DNA from: Arbacia lixula
Taxonomy: Eukaryota; Echinodermata; Echinoidea; Arbacioida; Arbaciidae
DNA length: 64,000 bases
Assembly (NCBI GenBank): GCA_963669155.1
Contig: OZ022576.1
Coordinates: 10,968,441-11,032,440 of the forward strand
Direction: 5' to 3'
Positions 59,717 to 64,000 of this stretch are shown here, piece after piece (the first letter of the stretch is position 1; each line of letters starts with the position of its first letter). A program made the translations under genes and the position numbers. Under the pieces are notes generated by a model. The model was not told where the DNA came from. It did no database searches and was given only the letters and a program-made list of their open reading frames with translations.

Positions 59717-60190
59717 TTCTATCTCTCCTGATCTCTCTGGCACACACCGTCTTTCTTCTTCTTTTGCCGAAAAAAAATCATAGTTACTCATAAGTAAGCA
59801 TTAACAATACTGCACACTGCACATGTTGCAAATTCTCCAGAGGTAAACGAAAGCAAGTAAGAAGCAAAGGTTATGAGACATGTTTTTCTCAAGTTTATTT
59901 TCCCGCCTCAGTATAATGCCGTCACCGATGTCGATTATTTTTCGATTTTCGAATTCGTGACTTTGACGCCACGTTGTCTTGGTATCCACCAACTTCCAAC
60001 GGTCCACGAACATGTCTTTAACTAGAGAGTCGGTTGCGCTCACGTATTCTCTGTGAGTCTTATGCTCTTCTTTGCTCTGTGCCGCACCTTTCAGCTGGGG
60101 CAACGATCATCTCACGCTCCGATCGAGAAGCTAATTCCCGCCGATGATGATGATGATGTGTTCTGACTTCCAATGTGCTTCCCTCTCCAT
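59717..60190. other. Non-coding; one unproven minus-strand open frame
   Basis: On the minus strand 60103-59801 encodes 100 codons of mixed, charged composition (for example VKDMFVDRWKLVDTKTTWRQ) right after an acceptor-like TTGCCCCAG. It resembles no protein known to me and may be chance. No other feature. Confidence 0.3.
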
Positions 60191-60276
60191 TAAGCCTCTG
60201 TGAACGAGTTGAAATGCCGCTCTATACGTTTTGTGTGTATTCAATTTGCGAAAGTGTATCAATGGCGCGTGAAGAA
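60191..60276. mobile_element. Possible TTAA-family short element, strongly diverged
   Basis: TTAAGCCTCTGTG at the left, a core GTTTTGTGTGTATTC and an end CAATGGCGCGTGAAGAATG follow the order seen at 26642. The far TTAA is gone. Weak evidence. Confidence 0.35.
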
Positions 60277-61414
60277 TGTGATTACAATGCAGTCCTGTGT
60301 CGCAGCGACACATAATATCACTTTACGACATTGGCCCGTAGTTACCATGTTTACAATGGTGATTTCACTTAGTAAGCCTGCGTCTTCTAAACCCGGACTA
60401 ACTGTCTTTATGGGGAGCCAAATAAAACATCACAAAATATTATCATTGATTCACTATGATTGATTTTGTCTTCGGAATCATTCTGCTAGGCTATACTGAG
60501 ATTGTCCACATTCTACGTACAGCAAATGGTTGAAATCATCCGCTCTTGTGACTCTGTGATGAAAATCAATGAGTTTGTGACAGCATCAGATGATTTATTT
60601 TGCACCCCATAAAGTTAGTCTACATTAAGTACGTTACGTTAAACCACCGTAGCGATTACAGACCATTATGCGTTGTTTTTACAAGCCTCACCTTCATTAT
60701 TTGCTTGAAACGACAATGACAATGATAATCCCCAAGCTGGTGAGAAATATTCCGCTTACAGCTCAGGGAGCGACTTGAAAGGGAGGATTTGAAACGGTGA
60801 CAATAGAGGACCATGGAGGAAAGTGTAGAAATGAAGATTTCTGTCACGAATAAAGCTTGTGTGCAACAAGCCAATTAGAGTATCATCTTTTTGTCAACCA
60901 AGGACATGGAATTGCGCGTTAATAGTCGCTCAACAAATAAAGATGAATAGCTATTGATATGCGGCCCAACCCTCGTCCCTCAATACGACGGGCAAGGACG
61001 CTCTGTCATTGAATGTAGGTAATTACGTGTCGAGTAGGACCCGAGTGCTTTTTAAAATCGTGATCATCTCAACGCATGTCAATAAATACCAATCGACACC
61101 ACGTCCAATGCGAGAGTCTCAAGAGAATGCCTCAGTCTACGCTCTTCAGTCACTTGGTTCTGTATTCCAGACGGGCGATGAATGATTCTTGTTCTACCTC
61201 ACATGTGGGCACAGGGGCTGTGCAATTTCCCGTTTGTTTGCGCTTGGAAAGGTGGAATGCTATGATATTCGCAGTCGTTTATTGATATTGAGAGCCCAAT
61301 GGCATTGAACGTCTACGCGTGATGCACTTAGTTTTACAAACACTGAACTTAAAATAGCAACGAAGTGATACGACTTTTATTTTTCAAAAGTTGCGACGAC
61401 GACTACTTACTTTA
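60277..61414. other. Non-coding, no recognised feature
   Basis: Only short overlapping open frames. Nothing recognised. Confidence 0.5.
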
Positions 61415-61605
61415 CCACTTATACTGCTGCTACTACTACTTCTGCTAATAAAGATAACAATATCACTTCTAATAACAATGATGACAATAATAATGGTAAT
61501 GCATGTAATAATACTGATGCTGCAACTACCACTATACACCAAGTCCTTTAACAGCGGTAATAATTATGATGTACTATTGCTACTTCTAATCCTACTACTC
61601 CTACT

Positions 61606-61665
<60 letters not shown>

Positions 61666-61745
61666 TTACTACTACTACTACTACTATTACTACTACTACT
61701 ACTACTACTACTGCTACTACTTCCACTTCAACTTCTACTACTACT
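61415..61745. repeat. (TAC)n trinucleotide region
   Basis: Imperfect TAC/AAT triplets from about 61415, then a clean (TAC)n block at about 61602-61720 with two TAT interruptions. Confidence 0.96.
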
Positions 61746-62755
61746 AACCGTACAACACTGCTACTTATACTAATATTGTTACATGAACAGTGCAACTACA
61801 CTTCCTATTATTTTGTTGTAACTTTCCTTTGTCATTACTATTATGACACATATGTTACACATATATGCAATATCAATGAGGATGTGATCTATAAAGTTAA
61901 TACTGTAACACTCCATGGTTGGGAGTTATTGCCGCAGGGAGGTAAATTAGATTACAAATGATTAACATTTCGTACTTTTAGAATCAAACGGTTTCCTCTT
62001 TTCACCTCAGGGGGCGCAATTCACAAAGAAAAGCGAGGTCACTTAATTTTGCTCGTGCTGATGTGAACATTTCCGAGGCGGAAAAATAATGCTGTAGGGC
62101 CGATGTCAATACTTGCTGTCTGCGACCCAGTCAGAAAAACAAACAGTTAAAATCACGGCTAAGAAGAAGAGAGAACTACCTCAAAAAGGGGATGTTTTTT
62201 AGCAGATTGTAATTACTTGCCTATTCCAGATCAGTTGGTTTGGCGAGGCTTCGTATTTCATTTTCACATCTTTCTCTGTTCCGTCATCGGCATCATCAGT
62301 ACCACTTGCCTACTTTTGGTTACATTATCAACGTTTGGAGTATCTACCCTAATTTTTGCTATATTTCCACTCGTTTCGGGGAATAAATCCTTCCGAATTG
62401 TCGCGTGGGAGACAAGGTTAATCAAAATGTCATTTAGAATTAAGCACATACCACTTTTAAAAAGTTTTTTCTGAAAAAAAAGTCAGTTACCGATGGCACA
62501 TTGCGCGTCTTAAGAATAACAGTTTTTTAAGGAAATTAATTGTTATTAGTTGTATTATAGTAAAGCCAGGCTATCCATAATTCTTCAAAATATAGGTTAC
62601 ATATCTTTATATTCATTATTTTGATCCCTCGGATGAGGATAAAAGGATAAAGAAAATATCGGAAGTACACCTGCAAGGCAGAAATGTCTCTCTACAAACA
62701 CAAATTCTGTTTCTTATTGATTTGTATCATCCGCGACAGGACAGTGAATATATCC
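61746..62755. other. Non-coding, no recognised feature
   Basis: AT-rich. An open frame at 62217-62474 (+) is hydrophobic by composition and has no recognised domain. Confidence 0.5.
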
Positions 62756-62908
62756 GGGCCCCGTTGCATAAAACTTACCAATGATGGTAGCTCTGCCATC
62801 AATTGTAACTACAATTGTAACATCGCTCGACAGCCAATCAAACTCCAGGTTTAAATTTTGCTATTGGTAGCAAGTTACCATCAATGGTAAGTTCTATGCA
62901 ACAGGTCT
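62756..62908. mobile_element. 153-bp inverted-repeat element (GTTGCATA ends)
   Basis: The left end CCCGTTGCATAAAACTTACC is mirrored by GGTAAGTTCTATGCAACAGG at the right. Inside, TTGTAACTACAATTGTAAC and CCATCAATGGTAA add further short inverted copies, so nearly the whole element can fold back. No coding capacity. Elements with these ends are, from memory, widespread in marine invertebrate genomes. Confidence 0.8.
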
Positions 62909-63538
62909 GTGGTTTATACTTGTTTGAATCAAATCTTTAGAGCGGGACACTGAAAAACGGAGGGGCAAGATTTACAAAAAAAAAATGTGAGCAAGGCTTG
63001 AAACAGGGAAGAAGTAAAGGAACGGAAGGGCTCGTTATCTTCATATCATGCCTTTTATCACCAAGAAAATAGGCTGTACCATATCATCTCATAATGGTGG
63101 GGAAAGGGGCAATAACCCTTCAAATGCCCCCCCCCCCCCTTCCCCAACTCCCCTCACCCCAAGAGAAGTCAGCTGCGAAATGTGCACATAAATGAAAAAA
63201 CGAGGCAAAGAATGATGACAAAAACGTCAATGCTGATCGGAGTTGGATAATGGAGTCATGCATTGCACGTACCGGTCATGCGCAAGGGACTAGTTTTGAA
63301 AACTATTCTCCTATAAATTGCTGATTAAATTGGCACACTTTGACTTCGATCGCAGCATTCTTTCATGATTCAGTGTGTGAGAAGGGTGTGGGGTTGGAGA
63401 GGAGTGGGGTAGTGGTGGCAGTCGATGAATTCTATTATGAAGCGTGGCGGCAACTGAGAGTCGAGGATGCAAGAACACGGTGCAATTCTGCGATGGGAAT
63501 TGTACAGAAAGTGCATCTTTTTCCCTCCCCTATCTCTT
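62909..63538. other. Non-coding; C run
   Basis: C run at 63127-63139. Nothing coding recognised. Confidence 0.5.
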
Positions 63539-63545
63539 TCTCTTT

Positions 63546-63583
<38 letters not shown>

Positions 63584-63600
63584 CTCTATCTATCTATCTC
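63539..63600. repeat. (CT)n microsatellite
   Basis: CT block to about 63580, then CTAT repeats. Confidence 0.95.
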
Positions 63601-63849
63601 TTATAAGACAACCACGGAACAACCACAATGATTATGTTAACATACAAACTGAAGAATTCTGATAGATCATGCAGTAGAAAGGAATTGCCGAGGTTTAATG
63701 CAAAGCATAAAATCATCCTTACATGTAAATGAGGGTCAAAATTACGATTGCGTCCAAGATGAAAAAAAAAATCGGGGGGGGGGGGGTTTATTAGGTCAAT
63801 GGTCTGATGAATACTGAGGCAGCAAAATAATCTACTGTAGTGCCATTCT
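63601..63849. other. Non-coding, G run
   Basis: An A run followed by a G run at 63763-63786; otherwise featureless. Confidence 0.5.
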
Positions 63850-63996
63850 CATTGGGCTTAACAAATCACGAAGTTAGAAAAAACGCAAAGTTAGGGTGAA
63901 AGTTGCCTAGCAACCGTACGAAAAGCCGAATGGTCCTATTGTTCCTGTCCCCTAACTTCGCGATCGTTCTAACTTCTCGATTTTCTAAGCCCAACG
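63850..63996. mobile_element. Inverted-repeat element at the window edge
   Basis: CATTGGGCTTAACAAATCAC at the left pairs with the reverse complement of the right end (CGTTGGGCTTAGAAAATCGA), and GAAGTTAGAA and AAGTTAGGG blocks follow on both sides. About 30-45 bp of each end match. The right end lies within a few bases of the window limit, so the flank cannot be checked. Confidence 0.75.
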
Positions 63997-64000
63997 AAAA

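Overview
This looks like a gene-poor stretch of nuclear DNA from an animal, most likely a marine invertebrate deuterostome such as a sea urchin. That guess rests on one animal-type BTB-BACK-Kelch gene with an intron-type splice acceptor just upstream, on broken non-LTR retrotransposons of the RTE, Tx1-like and CR1/L2-like types, on many short inverted-repeat elements of a kind common in echinoderm and other marine invertebrate genomes, and on very long CT/GA, CA/GT, GAA and TAC simple repeats. The species cannot be fixed from the window alone. There are no bacterial operons, CRISPR arrays or phage genes, and I recognised no rRNA or tRNA gene.

Layout. The only gene I can support with confidence is at 3987-6101 (+), a single-exon kelch-like protein of 704 residues: serine-rich N-terminus, BTB, BACK, then Kelch blades. 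A strong 3' splice site ends at 3876, so at least one upstream exon is likely outside the recognised sequence. A 67-nt hairpin with a duplicated arm sits about 0.6 kb upstream of that exon.

The rest is repeats. Dead LINEs: RTE at 20.97-22.80 kb (+), a Tx1-like tail at 34.07-34.68 kb (-), a probable LINE 3' tail at 37.76-37.87 kb (-), a LINE C-terminus at 39.94-40.14 kb (-), and a CR1/L2-like remnant at 56.09-57.48 kb (+) split by a fold-back element. Short DNA elements: a TTAA-ended family of about 91 bp (best copies at 18320, 26642 and 27886), a TTA-flanked element at 23566, a pogo-like element at 42542, a 526-bp element with 40-bp inverted ends and three 93-bp tandem units at 52138, a 0.66-kb inverted-repeat element at 37911, and inverted-repeat elements at 62756 and 63850. 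Two dispersed repeat pairs (16566/33171 and 48002/54584) and a local duplication (54418/54844) are also visible. Simple repeats fill several kilobases, including a 0.5-kb GAA tract (34.69-35.19 kb).

How it works together. The Kelch protein is probably a substrate adaptor for a cullin-3 ubiquitin ligase; the other features show decay of selfish elements around it rather than a pathway. I found no convincing new multi-gene system. The most interesting structures are the element carrying its own 93-bp tandem array, the TTAA family, and the nested fold-back insertion.
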